Assembly (NCBI RefSeq): GCF_002953215.1
Contig: NZ_CP026378.1
Span: forward strand, 3,826,540 to 3,890,539
Length of the DNA: 64,000 nucleotides
DNA from: Mixta calida
GTDB taxonomy: Bacteria; Pseudomonadota; Gammaproteobacteria; Enterobacterales; Enterobacteriaceae
Reading direction: 5' to 3'
In this document: piece by piece, positions 8,237 to 18,759 of the stretch
Layout: each line of letters starts with the position of its first letter
Numbering within the stretch: position 1 is the first letter of the stretch
Translations under genes and position numbers: made by a program
The notes under the pieces: generated by a model
Database searches by the model: none
Told to the model about the DNA's origin: nothing
Seen by the model: the letters and a program-made list of their open reading frames with translations, nothing else

Positions 8237-8597
8237 CTTCCCCACTCCTGATTAACTGACGTTCCATTTTTTCGTGTTGAAAACAAAGTACCGTTAACCC
8301 CTGCGAGTTTGTAGCCCGACTTTTTCCGCCTGAAAGTGGAAATAGAGGCGCAGAAGGTGCGCGAGGTCGCAAAAAATTATTTTGCGCATCTGCGCAGTTA
8401 AAAAAGATTATTTCTTGCAGGGCGGGTGCGAAAAACTCACGAAAAGGTAAGCCCCTGATTGTCAGATGGAATTAAAGCGCTAAAAAGAAAATGAAGAATA
8501 AGGAAATGTGATGAATGCGGGCGTGAACATCATTTTATTACGCGAAAATAACGTCAAATTAACGTTTATAACCGTGCAATAGAAAGAAAGACAGGCG
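8237..8597. promoter_or_regulatory. upstream control region of the PRD/SFCGS/DgaE cluster
   Basis: About 360 non-coding bases, AT-rich in places, separate the first gene of the cluster from the pmbA terminator. An inverted repeat (CGCAAAA-TAATT-TTTTGCG read on the minus strand) lies at 8368-8386, flanked by several TGCGCA/GCGCA motifs between 8345 and 8397. These are plausible operator sites for the HTH-PRD regulator. No convincing -35/-10 pair or canonical sigma-54 site could be fixed. Confidence 0.45.
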
Positions 8598-8624
8598 AAA
8601 AAAAACGGGCGTTTTAAACGCCCG
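8598..8624 (-). terminator. rho-independent terminator of pmbA
   Basis: The stem CGGGCGTTT/AAACGCCCG with a one-base centre lies at 8606-8624. On the minus strand it is followed by a run of eight T (8598-8605). It sits about 20 bases after the pmbA stop codon. Confidence 0.85.
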
Positions 8625-8641
8625 GTGCGGTTATTTAATGA

Positions 8642-9982
8642 TTATTGTCCGGCGATGCTCATTTCCGGCAGCAGCACGGAGCCGCACTGAATATTGCTGC
8701 GCGTTTCAATATCGTTGCCGACGGTCACGATGTTGCGCCACATATCCTTCAGATTACCGGCAATGGTAATTTCGCTTACCGGATACTGAATTTCGCCGTT
8801 TTCCACCCAGAAGCCCGCTGCGCCGCGCGAGTAGTCGCCGGTAATGCCGCTAACGCCCTGACCCATCAGCTCGGTTACGACCAGGCCTTTGCCCATCTGC
8901 TTCAGCAGATCGTCAAAGCTGCTGCCCTGACCGGCGATGCGCCAGTTATGGATGCCACCGGCGTGACCGGTGCTTTGCAGCCCCAGCTTGCGCGCGGCGT
9001 AGCTGGTCAACAGCCAGCTTTGCAGCACCCCGTTTTTCACAATCTCGCGATCCTGCGTCCGCACGCCTTCGCTGTCGAACGGCGTCGAGGCCAGGCCTTT
9101 CAGCAGGTGTGGCTTCTCTTCAATGGTGAGCCATTGCGGCAGGATCTGCGTGCCCAGCGCATCGAGCAGGAAGGTTGATTTACGATAGACGCTGCTGCCG
9201 CTGATGGCGCCGACCAGATGGCCGAACAGCCCGGTCGCCACTTCCGGCGCGAACAGCACCGGCGCTTTCATCGTCGGCAATTTACGCGGGGCCAGACGAG
9301 AAAGCGTGCGGCGCGCGCACTCCTGTCCCACCCATTCCGGCGACTGTAAATCGCTCATCGACCGACCGATGGTATAGGCGTAGTCGCGCTCCATATCGCC
9401 TTCCGCTTCCGCAATCACGCAGCTGGAGAGCGAATGGCGGCTGGAGCAGTAGCTCTGCAACATGCCGTGGCTGTTGCCGAACACTTTAATCCCGACGTGG
9501 CTATTGAAGCTGCCGCCTTCGGTATTGGTAATGCGCTTATCTGCCTGTAGCGAAGCCTGCTCAGCGCGCGCCGCCAGCTCGATCGCTTTATCAGGATCGA
9601 TCTCCCACGGATGGAAAAGATCGAGATCCGGCGCGTCGAACGCCAGCAGCTCGCGATCGGCCATGCCAGCGAAAGGATCGGGCGAGGTGTAGCGGGCGAT
9701 ATCCACCGCCGCCTGTACGGTACGTTTGATCGCATCGGGGCTGAGATCGGTGGACGAGGCGCTGCCCTTGCGGTTTTGCCAGTAAACGGTGATACCCAGC
9801 GCGCCATCGCTGTTGAACTCGACGTTTTCTACCTCACCATAACGCGTACTAACGCCGATACCCGTCGTTTTACTGACCGCTACTTCAGCGCCGTCGGTGT
9901 CCGCTTTCGCCAGTTCCAGCGCCTGGGCGACCGCCTGCTCCAGCACTTTACGTTGTTCTGCAACCTGAGTAAGTATTTTCAT
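8642..9982 (-). CDS. pmbA: metalloprotease PmbA (TldE)
   Basis: At 446 residues it is close to the 450 of E. coli PmbA/TldE. With TldD it forms a heteromeric zinc protease that matures peptide antibiotics such as microcin B17 and degrades the CcdA antitoxin. Within the complex TldD carries the HExxxH zinc site; PmbA lacks it, as expected, and no such motif is seen here. Recognisable conserved segments are [19 protein letters not shown] near the start and [18 protein letters not shown] near the C terminus. It is divergent from darP with 176 bases between, as in E. coli, and ends in a strong terminator. Confidence 0.95.
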   Translation of the reverse strand: MKILTQVAEQRKVLEQAVAQALELAKADTDGAEVAVSKTTGIGVSTRYGEVENVEFNSDGALGITVYWQNRKGSASSTDLSPDAIKRTVQAAVDIARYTSPDPFAGMADRELLAFDAPDLDLFHPWEIDPDKAIELAARAEQASLQADKRITNTEGGSFNSHVGIKVFGNSHGMLQSYCSSRHSLSSCVIAEAEGDMERDYAYTIGRSMSDLQSPEWVGQECARRTLSRLAPRKLPTMKAPVLFAPEVATGLFGHLVGAISGSSVYRKSTFLLDALGTQILPQWLTIEEKPHLLKGLASTPFDSEGVRTQDREIVKNGVLQSWLLTSYAARKLGLQSTGHAGGIHNWRIAGQGSSFDDLLKQMGKGLVVTELMGQGVSGITGDYSRGAAGFWVENGEIQYPVSEITIAGNLKDMWRNIVTVGNDIETRSNIQCGSVLLPEMSIAGQ

Positions 9983-10158
9983 TGACCTACCATAATATGA
10001 TGAGTACGGTCTGCCGCGCTGGCTTAGCCTGCTTAAACCAGATAATGCACGGCAACGCGTGAGTTGTATCCTTAATCTGGAGTCTAACAGACTCAGAGAA
10101 CAATTTCGCAGTAGCCGCGTAACCTGATAGCATTAGCCTCTTTTTCAGGAGCCTGATA

Positions 10159-10704
10159 ATGACGAAACACCCCGAAGAGTGGCTCGACGACGTACCGGAT
10201 AATCAAGAAGAAGAAGATGAAGAGATTATTTGGGTCAGTAAGAGTGAGATTAAACGTGACGCCGAGGAGCTGAAACGCCTTGGCGCGGAGATGGTGGAAC
10301 TGGGTAAAAATTCCCTGGATCGCCTGCCGCTGGACGAAGAGCTGCGCGACGCCATTGAACTGGCGCAGCGCATCAAGAAAGAGGGCCGCCGCCGTCAACT
10401 GCAGCTGATCGGCAAGCTGCTGCGCGCGCGCGATCCCGACCCGATCTACCAGGCGCTGGATAAGCTGAAGAACCGCCATAACCAGCAGATTGCGCTGTTC
10501 CACAAGCTGGAAGCGATGCGCGATCGTTTGGTGGAACAGGGCGATGATGCGATTGCCGACGTGCTGAACCTCTGGCCGCATGCGGATCGTCAGCAGCTGC
10601 GCAGCATGATCCGCAATGCGCAGAAAGAGAAAGCGGCCAATAAGCCGCCCAAGGCCTACCGGCAGATTTTTCAGTACCTGCGCGAACTGGCGGAAACCGC
10701 CTGA
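10159..10704 (+). CDS. darP: dual-action ribosomal maturation protein DarP
   Basis: The 181-residue, highly charged helical protein corresponds to E. coli YjgA/DarP (183 aa), which binds late 50S precursors and promotes maturation of the peptidyl transferase centre. The acidic N terminus ([18 protein letters not shown]) and basic C-terminal half ([18 protein letters not shown]) are typical. An AGGAG-like site lies just before the ATG. It is transcribed divergently from pmbA and converges on mpl. Confidence 0.95.
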   Translation: MTKHPEEWLDDVPDNQEEEDEEIIWVSKSEIKRDAEELKRLGAEMVELGKNSLDRLPLDEELRDAIELAQRIKKEGRRRQLQLIGKLLRARDPDPIYQALDKLKNRHNQQIALFHKLEAMRDRLVEQGDDAIADVLNLWPHADRQQLRSMIRNAQKEKAANKPPKAYRQIFQYLRELAETA

Positions 10705-10800
10705 TCTCGCGCCGCGTTACGCTCTTTCTGTTGGAGCGTAGCGCTGGCCTTCCCCTTCTGTCTTCCCGCGCCCTTTACGACGCGGGTTGATAAACGCCGA

Positions 10801-12156
10801 CTATTTGCCCAGACGATCCAACAGTTTCTGATGAATGCCGCCGAAACCGCCGTTGCTCATCACCAGAATGGTGTCGCCCGGATGCGCATGTTTGGCGATG
10901 GTTTCCACCAGCGTATCGATATCGGCGCTCCAGAACGCGGGCTGAATACAGGCGTCCGCCACTTCCGCCACCTGCCACGGAATATGATGCGGCTGATAGA
11001 GGAACACCTCGTCGGCGCGCCCCAGCGCGGGGGCTAAATCTTCTTTGCTGACGCCGAGCTTCATGGTGTTGGAGCGCGGCTCCAGTACGGCGAGGATGCG
11101 GGCGGTGCCGCCAACTTTGCTGCGCAGCGCCGCCAGCGTCGCCAGAATCGCCGTAGGATGGTGTGCGAAGTCATCGTACACCTTGATGCCGTTCGCTTCG
11201 CCGCGTAGCTCCAGACGGCGACGTGCATTGATAAATTCATCCAGCGCGCGTCCGGCGTCTTCCGGTTTCACGCCGACATGACGCGCCGCCGCAATCGCCA
11301 TCAGGCCGTTATGCATGTTGTGCTCGCCCACCAGAGACCAGTTCACTTCCGCTACGCGCTCGCCGTCCAGCCAGGCTTCCCAGCGCGACGCGTCCGGCGT
11401 CAGCTTTTTCGCCTGCCAGCGGCCATGTTCGCCTACGGTCTCCTGCTCGCTCCAGCAGCCCATCGCCATGACCTGCTTCAGGTTGGCGTCATGCTCCGGC
11501 AGCAGAATTTTTCCCTGTCCCGGCACGATGCGCACCAGATGGTGGAACTGTTTCTGAATCGCGCGCAGATCGTCAAAGATATCCGCATGGTCGAATTCAA
11601 GGTTATTCAGGATCAGCGTGCGCGGGCAGTAGTGGACAAATTTAGAACGCTTGTCGAAAAAGGCGCAGTCATATTCATCCGCCTCGATAACGAAGAATGG
11701 GCTTTTTCCTAAAGTGGCGGAAACGGAGAAATTCCCCGGCACGCCGCCGATGACAAAGCCCGGTTCCAGCCCGCAGGCCTGTAAAATCCACGCTGTCATG
11801 CCGGCGGTGGTGGTTTTGCCATGGGTGCCGGCGACGGCGATCACCCAGCGGTCGCGCAGCACGAAATCATGCAGCCACTGCGGCCCGGACATATAGGGAA
11901 TGTTGCGCTCCAGCACCGCTTCCACGCAGGCGTTGCCGCGCGTCATCGCGTTGCCGATGATCACCAGATCCGGCGCGGGCTCGAGCTGACTGGCGTCGTA
12001 ACCCTGAATTAAATCAATACCTTGATTCTCCAGCAGCACGCTCATCGGCGGATAAACATTGGCATCGGAGCCGGTCACTTCATGGCCCATCGCCCGCGCC
12101 AGCATCGCCAGCCCGCCCATAAAGGTGCCACAGATACCAAGGATATGAATACGCAT
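10801..12156 (-). CDS. mpl: UDP-MurNAc-tripeptide ligase Mpl
   Basis: Mpl joins recycled murein tripeptide (L-Ala-gamma-D-Glu-meso-DAP) to UDP-MurNAc, returning it to peptidoglycan synthesis. The 451-residue protein has the Mur-ligase order: N-terminal nucleotide domain (ILGICGTFMGG), the ATP loop GTHGKTTT at 110-117, and the C-terminal Mur domain with DDFAHHPTA. The start at MRIHILGICG (12156) is the family start. It is divergent from fbp, as in E. coli. Confidence 0.95.
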   Translation of the reverse strand: MRIHILGICGTFMGGLAMLARAMGHEVTGSDANVYPPMSVLLENQGIDLIQGYDASQLEPAPDLVIIGNAMTRGNACVEAVLERNIPYMSGPQWLHDFVLRDRWVIAVAGTHGKTTTAGMTAWILQACGLEPGFVIGGVPGNFSVSATLGKSPFFVIEADEYDCAFFDKRSKFVHYCPRTLILNNLEFDHADIFDDLRAIQKQFHHLVRIVPGQGKILLPEHDANLKQVMAMGCWSEQETVGEHGRWQAKKLTPDASRWEAWLDGERVAEVNWSLVGEHNMHNGLMAIAAARHVGVKPEDAGRALDEFINARRRLELRGEANGIKVYDDFAHHPTAILATLAALRSKVGGTARILAVLEPRSNTMKLGVSKEDLAPALGRADEVFLYQPHHIPWQVAEVADACIQPAFWSADIDTLVETIAKHAHPGDTILVMSNGGFGGIHQKLLDRLGK

Positions 12157-12325
12157 AAAAGGTCCGTTTACGAAAAAAGTTCGGAACACAGTGTAACGCC
12201 GAGCGACGCGGGAAGAAACGGATTTGGCCTATGGTCTTTGCGGTTCATTCGGCTAAACTGCCATGGCATACGTTGCAGCTTTGTACCCTATGCTGCTATT
12301 CCATCGTAGATTCAGGGATTGTGTT

Positions 12326-13333
12326 ATGAAAACATTAGGCGAATTTATCGTCGAGAAGCAACACGACTTTCCGCATGCCACCGGTGAACTGACCGCGCTG
12401 ATCTCCGCTATTAAGCTGGGCGCTAAAATTATCCACCGCGATATTAATAAAGCCGGTCTGGTTGATATTCTGGGCGCCAGCGGCGTGGAAAACGTTCAGG
12501 GCGAACAACAGATGAAGCTCGATCTGTTCGCCAACGAAAAGCTGAAGGCGGCGCTCAAAGCACGCGGCATCGTCGCCGGCATCGCCTCTGAAGAAGAAGA
12601 CGAGATCGTCATCTTCGAAGGCGTGGAAAACGGTAAGTACGTGGTATTGATGGACCCGTTGGATGGCTCGTCCAACATCGACGTAAACGTTTCCGTCGGG
12701 ACGATTTTCTCAATTTATCGCCGCGTAACGCCGCCAGGCACGCCGGTGACGGAAGCAGACTTTATGCAGCCGGGCAATAAGCAGGTCGCCGCCGGCTATG
12801 TGGTTTACGGCTCGTCAACCATGCTGGTCTACACTACCGGCTGCGGCGTGCACGCCTTCACCTACGATCCGTCGCTGGGCGTTTTCTGCCTGAGCCAGGA
12901 ACGCATGACCTTCCCGGAGAAGGGCTACACCTACTCCATCAACGAAGGCAACTATATTCGTTTCCCGCAGGGCGTGAAGAAGTACATCAAGTTCTGTCAG
13001 GAAGAAGATAAAGCGACCCACCGCCCTTACACGTCGCGCTATATCGGCTCGCTGGTGGCGGATTTCCACCGTAACCTGCTGAAAGGCGGCATCTATCTCT
13101 ACCCCAGCACCGCCAGCCACCCCAGCGGCAAGCTGCGCCTGCTGTACGAATGCAACCCGATGGCGTTTCTCGCCGAACAGGCGGGCGGCAAAGCGAGCGA
13201 CGGTAAAAACCGCATTCTCGATTTGCAGCCGGAAGCGTTGCATCAGCGTAGCCCGTTCTTCGTCGGCAATGATGCGATGGTTGAGGATGTGGAGCGCTTT
13301 ATGCGTGAATATCCAGACGATCATCAGTCCTGA
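12326..13333 (+). CDS. fbp: class 1 fructose-1,6-bisphosphatase
   Basis: This gluconeogenic enzyme hydrolyses fructose 1,6-bisphosphate to fructose 6-phosphate. It is 335 residues against 332 in E. coli. The metal and phosphate motif [11 protein letters not shown] lies at 109-119 and the acidic cluster SEEEDE at 89-93. The ATG at 12326 is chosen because [10 protein letters not shown] is the usual N terminus; the open frame upstream lacks family similarity. It ends at a strong terminator. Confidence 0.96.
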   Translation: MKTLGEFIVEKQHDFPHATGELTALISAIKLGAKIIHRDINKAGLVDILGASGVENVQGEQQMKLDLFANEKLKAALKARGIVAGIASEEEDEIVIFEGVENGKYVVLMDPLDGSSNIDVNVSVGTIFSIYRRVTPPGTPVTEADFMQPGNKQVAAGYVVYGSSTMLVYTTGCGVHAFTYDPSLGVFCLSQERMTFPEKGYTYSINEGNYIRFPQGVKKYIKFCQEEDKATHRPYTSRYIGSLVADFHRNLLKGGIYLYPSTASHPSGKLRLLYECNPMAFLAEQAGGKASDGKNRILDLQPEALHQRSPFFVGNDAMVEDVERFMREYPDDHQS

Positions 13334-13344
13334 TGAGTATCAAG

Positions 13345-13373
13345 CCGCCTGCCTTCCGCAGGCGGTTTTTTTT
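13345..13373 (+). terminator. rho-independent terminator of fbp
   Basis: The 8-bp stem CCGCCTGC/GCAGGCGG (13345-13352, 13358-13365) with a 5-base loop is followed by eight T, 11 bases after the fbp stop. Confidence 0.9.
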
Positions 13374-13484
13374 GCCGGCATGCCCGCCGCGTCCCCGCCT
13401 CGTTATGCCACACGCGTCTCGCGCCTGTTTCAATCCGTTGTTATAGTGACGGCTTCCCTGTTTGGCTTGCATGCGGAGCGTGCG

Positions 13485-13934
13485 ATGACGGCCTATGCGT
13501 CTGTTTTGATATTAGTTGTACTCGGCGGCCTCAGCCTGCTGGTCCATAACACGGCGGTGACGATCTCTATCGCCATTCTGCTGCTGCTTAAAGTGACGCC
13601 GCTTTCCCAATTTTTTCCGTACGTGGAGAAACAGGGGCTGACCCTGGGGATCATTATTTTAACGGTGGGCGTGATGGCGCCGCTGGCCAGCGGCTCGCTG
13701 CCGGCCAGTACGCTGCTGAAATCGTTTCTCGACTGGAAATCGCTGTTGGCGATCGTGGTGGGCATTGTGGTGTCCTGGCTGGGCGGCCGCGGCGTGGCGC
13801 TGATGAGCAGTCAACCGACCATCGTCGGCGGTTTGCTGATCGGCACGATTATCGGCGTTTCCCTGTTTCGCGGCGTGCCGGTGGGGCCGCTGATCGCCGC
13901 CGGCCTGGTTTCGCTGTTTATTTTCAATAAATAG
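13485..13934 (+). CDS. yeaL: DUF441 family inner-membrane protein (YeaL-like)
   Basis: The 149-residue protein has four hydrophobic segments and is strongly similar to E. coli YeaL (148 aa). Shared stretches include [35 protein letters not shown] and [17 protein letters not shown]. The function of YeaL is unknown. The ATG at 13485 has GGAG 9 bases upstream; earlier codons in the frame are non-coding. In E. coli yeaL is elsewhere in the genome, while fbp and ppa are separated by a sugar ABC transporter, so this gene marks a local rearrangement. Confidence 0.9.
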   Translation: MTAYASVLILVVLGGLSLLVHNTAVTISIAILLLLKVTPLSQFFPYVEKQGLTLGIIILTVGVMAPLASGSLPASTLLKSFLDWKSLLAIVVGIVVSWLGGRGVALMSSQPTIVGGLLIGTIIGVSLFRGVPVGPLIAAGLVSLFIFNK

Positions 13935-13988
13935 CCGCGGCTGGAGCATTCCGAAAGCCGAAAAAGGGGGCATACTTTCATTGCCAGT

Positions 13989-13998
13989 TGGCTATAAT
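13989..13998 (+). promoter_or_regulatory. ppa promoter -10 region
   Basis: A perfect TATAAT lies at 13993-13998, 38 bases before the ppa start, preceded by TGGC, which is close to an extended -10. No good -35 hexamer is visible at normal spacing. Confidence 0.6.
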
Positions 13999-14036
13999 AG
14001 CCGTCACTCAACTTATGACGAATGAAGGAAAGCGAG

Positions 14037-14567
14037 ATGAGTTTGAACCAGGTTCCAGCCGGTAAAGACCTGCCAGAAGATATCTATGTCATCATCGAGA
14101 TCCCGGCCAACGCCGATCCGATCAAATATGAAGTGGATAAAGAATCTGGCGCGCTGTTTGTTGACCGCTTTATGTCGACCGCTATGTTCTATCCGTGCAA
14201 CTACGGCTACATCAACCACACCCTCTCCCTGGATGGCGATCCGGTTGACGTGCTGGTTCCGACCCCTTACCCGCTGCAGCCGGGTTCCGTGATCCGCTGC
14301 CGTCCGGTCGGCGTGCTGAAAATGACCGACGAATCTGGCGAAGACGCCAAGCTGGTTGCGGTACCGCACACTAAACTCTCTAAAGAGTATGATCACATCA
14401 AAGATGTGAACGACCTGCCGGAACTGCTGCGCGCGCAGATCACCCATTTCTTTGAACACTACAAAGATCTGGAAAAAGGCAAGTGGGTTAAAGTCGACGG
14501 CTGGGATAACGCAGAAGCGGCTAAAGAAGAGATCCGCACCTCTTTCGAGCGCGCGGCGAAGAAATAA
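14037..14567 (+). CDS. ppa: inorganic pyrophosphatase
   Basis: Family I soluble pyrophosphatase, 176 residues as in E. coli. It hydrolyses pyrophosphate to drive biosynthetic reactions. The signature DGDPVD with the three metal-binding aspartates lies at 66-71, and Lys30 and Glu21 are in their usual contexts. The start at 14037 has GAAGGA upstream; an in-frame ATG at 14022 is too far upstream of the family N terminus. It ends at a terminator shared with ytfP. Confidence 0.97.
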   Translation: MSLNQVPAGKDLPEDIYVIIEIPANADPIKYEVDKESGALFVDRFMSTAMFYPCNYGYINHTLSLDGDPVDVLVPTPYPLQPGSVIRCRPVGVLKMTDESGEDAKLVAVPHTKLSKEYDHIKDVNDLPELLRAQITHFFEHYKDLEKGKWVKVDGWDNAEAAKEEIRTSFERAAKK

Positions 14568-14600
14568 TTTGCCCGGTGAGTTCGCTCACTACGCTGATAC

Positions 14601-14632
14601 AAAAACACCGCCCCACAAGGCGGTGTTTTTTT
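14601..14632. terminator. bidirectional terminator between ppa and ytfP
   Basis: The stem AACACCGCC/GGCGGTGTT (14604-14612, 14619-14627) has A-rich and T-rich flanks, so it can end transcription from ppa and from the leftward ytfP. It overlaps the ytfP stop codon. Confidence 0.88.
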
Positions 14633-14987
14633 ATTCCCCGGATGAAGCCTCATCCCGCCGCAGCCAGTCGCCGCTTGAGATGCGCGTCAGTCCTGCGACC
14701 GAACGTTGATACACATACATCCAGGCGCTGCCGTACGGCGTCTGAATCAGCTGGCGCTTGTATTCGCCGCCGCTGGTTCGAAGCGCGTCCAGTTCGCCCA
14801 ACGTACTGGCGTCAATCCGGTAAACTTCCCCGTACACCGTGCCCTCGCCCGGCACGACGCCGGGATAGAGGCCCAGGTTGTAAAGGTCGTAGCCCTCAAT
14901 CTGATGATCGCCGAGCCACTGCGCGTTTGTCATCCAGTGACTGTTTCCCTGTTTGCGCCGTAAACTGCCGTAGACAATTATTCGCAT
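14631..14987 (-). CDS. ytfP: gamma-glutamylcyclotransferase-like protein YtfP
   Basis: The 118-residue AIG2/GGCT-fold protein begins MRIIVYGSLRRKQGN, where YGSLRRKQGNSHW forms the family's substrate pocket, and has YxVdxxtLgeLDxLE-like YRIDASTLGELDALR. E. coli YtfP has 113 residues and no proven reaction. It follows tamB by 2 bases on the same strand, in the conserved tamA-tamB-ytfP operon. Confidence 0.93.
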   Translation of the reverse strand: MRIIVYGSLRRKQGNSHWMTNAQWLGDHQIEGYDLYNLGLYPGVVPGEGTVYGEVYRIDASTLGELDALRTSGGEYKRQLIQTPYGSAWMYVYQRSVAGLTRISSGDWLRRDEASSGE

Positions 14988-14989
14988 TG

Positions 14990-17900
14990 CTAAAACTCAA
15001 ACTGATAGAGCAAATCGAGTGCCTGGTCGATGCCGGACACTGCTTCCAGATAGAGTTTGGGCATCAGGCGATAACGCAAGGTTAAAGTCGCCAGTGAATC
15101 AAAGATGCCAACCCCATATTTTACTTGTAGCCCCGGCAGTACGTAGCCGCTGACCTGCACCTGCTGGCTGTCGCCAACACCGGCAGTGTCAAGGGCGAGA
15201 TTACTGACGCCGAAGGTCTCGCCGATTTTACCCACAACCTGACCACTTTGTGCAACCCCTAAACTCACCAAAGCTGAAGACAGGGCATTACTGTCGCCGT
15301 TGGTATCGAGTCCCTGACCGCGCAACAGATAAGAAAGCGCCTCCTGCTGCGACATCGCCGGATCGGAGAAAATCTCCGCTTTCGGCTCGTCCGCCAGGCC
15401 GGTCACGCGCAGACCGGCGGTGACGCCATCCTCGGTCGCCTCCGGGTTACGGATCGCTTCCAGGTTGACATACGGCTGGTCCGGCGGGCCGGCGAACTGC
15501 AACTCGCCTTTGCGCACCACCAGATCCTGTCCATAGGCGTGGAAGCGGCCGGATGGAATGTTGATCTGGCCGTTCAGCCCCAGACCGCGCTTATCCTGCA
15601 CCAGCTTCAGATCGCCGTTCAGCTTCGCCTTCAGGCCGAACGCGCTGAGACGCACATCGTCGCCGACGTGAATAATCAGGTTGCTGTTGATGGGAATCGC
15701 CGCCGTTTGCGGTGCGACCGGCTTGAGGTTTTCATCCAGCAGCACTTCATCGGAAGAGACGCCGGTTGCGCTCTCCGGCACCTCCTGTACGATAATGCGC
15801 GCCCAGGGCACATCGACGCGGCCATCGAGATTGAACGCGACGGGCGAGGCTTCAAAGGTGAGATCCGGCGACACGTCCATGCGCACCATCGGCGGCACGG
15901 TAACCCGCACGCGATCGCCGCGCGCGGCGATGCGGGCGCGCCAGTTATCCAGCTGGCTCCAGTCCGCGTCGCCATTGAGATTGATCTGCCCGTGCGCCGT
16001 CTGGATCAGTCCTTCCAGCGTGGAGCGCATGCCGTTAAACACCATATTGAGATTGGCGCTGTTCAAATCGACCGGCATAAAGCTGCCGTCGATATCCACG
16101 TCGCGCAGCCCCAGCTGACCATAGACCTGCGGACGTTGCAGGTCGCCCCCCAGCCGCAGGTTGCTGCTGAGTATGCCCGCCACTTTTTCGCCGCGCATCA
16201 GCGCCGGATTCAGCAGCGCCAGCGAAATGTTATTGATGTTGATATTGCCCGACAGAGTACGACGTTTCTGCGGATCGCCGATCTGCACTTTACCGTCGAA
16301 CTGGCCGTTGTTGGCGATGCGCAGCAGCCAGTCCAGCTCGGCGCGGCCGTCGCGCATGCCAGCGTTAAGGTTCAGCGTATCGAAAGCGATCGGCAGCGCG
16401 TTGCCCTGCACATCCTGCGTCACCTTCACGCCGCGTCCCTTCAGCGCCACGCGTCCGGTCGGCAGCGAGCCGTCGCTGCGCCAGCTGACGTCGGCGTCGC
16501 CGCTGAACAGGCCCACCAGCTGCGTTTCATCAGGCAGGAAAGGCCGCACCATCGCCAGGTCGAAACGGTTCAACTCGACGCGCGCATGGCCTTCCGGCCC
16601 CGCCTCGATCGGCTGCGGCACGCAGAGCTGCGCGTTCGGGTTGCGCCAGCAGTGCGCGCCGATGGTGGCGGTCTGGCGAGCGTTCAGGTAGTCGATGGAC
16701 ATGGCGCGCGTCAGACGCCATTCGCCGACCGGCGTATCGAAGACGGTGTTGTTCAGCGTGCCCTGCCAGCGCTGCTGCTGACGATCGAAGCTGCCGTTCA
16801 GCATCAGCTGGCCGGAAACCGGCTCGCCGTTCACCTGAAGCTTCAGCTGATGCTTTTTCTCATCGCCGTCGGCATCCAGCGTCAGGCGACTGATGGTCAG
16901 TGAGGCCTGCTTCAGCTGATCAACGCGCAGCGCCAGCTTGCCCGCCACGCGATCGCTGGATCGCACGTCGCCTTCCAGCCGGACGCGGGCGATGTTCAGT
17001 TCCTGCCAGCGCAGGCCGGTGGCGGTGAGATCCGCCAGCAGCTCCGGCGCCTGCAGCGTGCCGCGCGCTTTGATGATGCCTTTCGCCACGCCGCCAAGAC
17101 CGGGCAGCGCATTGTCCAGGTGCGGCGCGTCGATCGTGGCGTCCAGATTCAACGCGTCGCCCAGTTCGCCCTTCACGTTCAGGTTGTTGCGGCCCAGCAC
17201 CAGCTTGATGCCGGGAATATTCCACTGGTTATAACTATTGCCGTACAGGGTGCCGTCGGCGGAAACTGCGTTCTGCTTCACCTTGCCGCGCAGCTGCAGT
17301 TCCGGCACGCGCATCTGCCAGCTGCCGCCGTAGACACTGCCGCGGGTGGTGACTTTGCCGTCCAGCGTGGCGGGCCAGTCGGGATACTGCTGCGCGGTAT
17401 TGATGCCGGAGAGAGTCAGTTCGCTGCGCCAGCTGATCGCTTTACTCCAGTCCACCACGCCGCTGAGATCGGCATGGCCCTTCAGTGCCGAAAGACGCAG
17501 CTTATCCAGGCTGAACTGCTCAACGTTGCCCTTGCCGTCCAGCGTCAGCCCGGCTGGCGGGATCGCCTCGCCCTTCAGCGCGGCGCGCAGCGACATCACA
17601 TAATCGGTCGCCTTGCCGCTAAAGCTGAAGTCCAGATTATCGGCCTGATACTGCGTCGCGCCGGTCAGCGGCCAGCGCAGCTGCGGGCTGGTCAGCTTCA
17701 GCTGCAACGGCAGCCCGGCGGTCGCCAGTTCGGTTTGGCCGCTCAGCTGCGCATCGAGCGGGCCGGACAGGTTGAGCGCCAGCTGAAGCTGCTGACGCAT
17801 CGCGCCGCCCAGCGTCATTTTAATCTTCTCCCCTTCAGCGGCTCCACCTTGAGCGCGCCGTTCAGGGTGAAATCGACCGGCCAGTTATCCGCCAGCCGCG

Positions 17901-18759
17901 CCTCTCCGTTGGCTTTTACCTGTCCCTGCGGCGAATCGATATCCAACGTTTGCAGCTGCAGCAGACGATCCTGCGTTTTCGCTTTCAGCAGCAGCCGGTT
18001 CACCGCCAGATCGGTATCGCCGGTGAGACGCAGCTGCTCGCCGACAATTTCCTGTACCTCGATATCGAGCGGCAGGCGGAAATCGGGCATTGAGGGCAGC
18101 AGCGGCTGGTCAAACATCGCCTTCAGCGTTTCGCCCAGCGGTTTTTCCTGCGGCTGAGGCTGCTGAATCTTCGGCTGCACCACCTGCTCATTGGCGACCT
18201 TCGCCGCTTTCGGCAGCGCCACCAGCAGGCTCTGAATATGCGTCGGGGTAAGCGTCAGCGCACGCTCCTGCCAGTGCAGTCCGCTGGTGAAATCCAGCAG
18301 CGAAATGGCAGTGTCGTCAACTTTAACGTTAATATTGTGTAGGCTGAGATGGCGCAGCGTAATCGGATAAGGCGTGCTGATCTCGCCTGAGCCGCTTTCC
18401 TCTTCCGGCGGCGGTTCGCCAGCGGGCGTCATCTTGCTGCTGTCGACCACGACATTGACATCCTTCAACCCCAGATCGTTGACGCAGAAGGCGGAGTTTT
18501 TCAAACAGCCCAGCTGCACCGCCAGATGAAATTCGCCCGCGCTGACCGTCACGCCCGGCATCTCATACTGCACGTCTTTGAGCGTCAGGTTGCGCCAGCC
18601 GCCGTCCACCTGTTTGATAGAGAACCCTGGCACCCAGCGCGCCGCGCCGTTCAGCAGCAGATGCAGACCGGGCGTGGTGCCCACCAGAAACAGCACGCCG
18701 CCCAACAGCACCGCTAAAAAGATCAGAATCCCGATCAGGACCTTTTTCCATAGCTTCAT
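14990..18759 (-). pseudogene. tamB: tamB, translocation and assembly module subunit, split by a frameshift
   Basis: TamB is the inner-membrane-anchored, periplasm-spanning partner of TamA, needed for assembly of some outer-membrane proteins and implicated in phospholipid transport. The gene reads as two pieces. Residues 1-314 (18759-17815) carry the N-terminal membrane anchor and end in GRRLK. A 942-residue piece in the -1 frame (17818-14990) holds the beta-helical repeats and the C-terminal DUF490/TamB domain ending YQFEF. Together they equal the length of E. coli TamB (1259 aa). The coding strand has four G at 17830-17833 where five bases are needed to keep [10 protein letters not shown] in frame. 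The pieces overlap as ATGA, with AGGGGAG 10 bases before the internal ATG, so the second piece could be translated alone, but without a signal. Sequencing error is the likeliest cause. Confidence 0.9.

Noticed and set aside
8416-8431. Sigma-54-like sequence TCGCAC-N5-CTGCA on the minus strand upstream of the PRD operon
   Set aside because: The invariant GG of the -24 element is missing, and the linked regulator has no sigma-54 activator AAA domain.
15539-16903. Long open frame on the plus strand opposite tamB
   Set aside because: It lies antisense to well-conserved tamB codons, has biased composition expected of an antisense shadow, and resembles no protein family.
17815-17833. Programmed -1 ribosomal frameshift in tamB
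   Set aside because: No X-XXY-YYZ slippery heptamer is present and tamB is not known to use recoding; a lost base in a G run is simpler.
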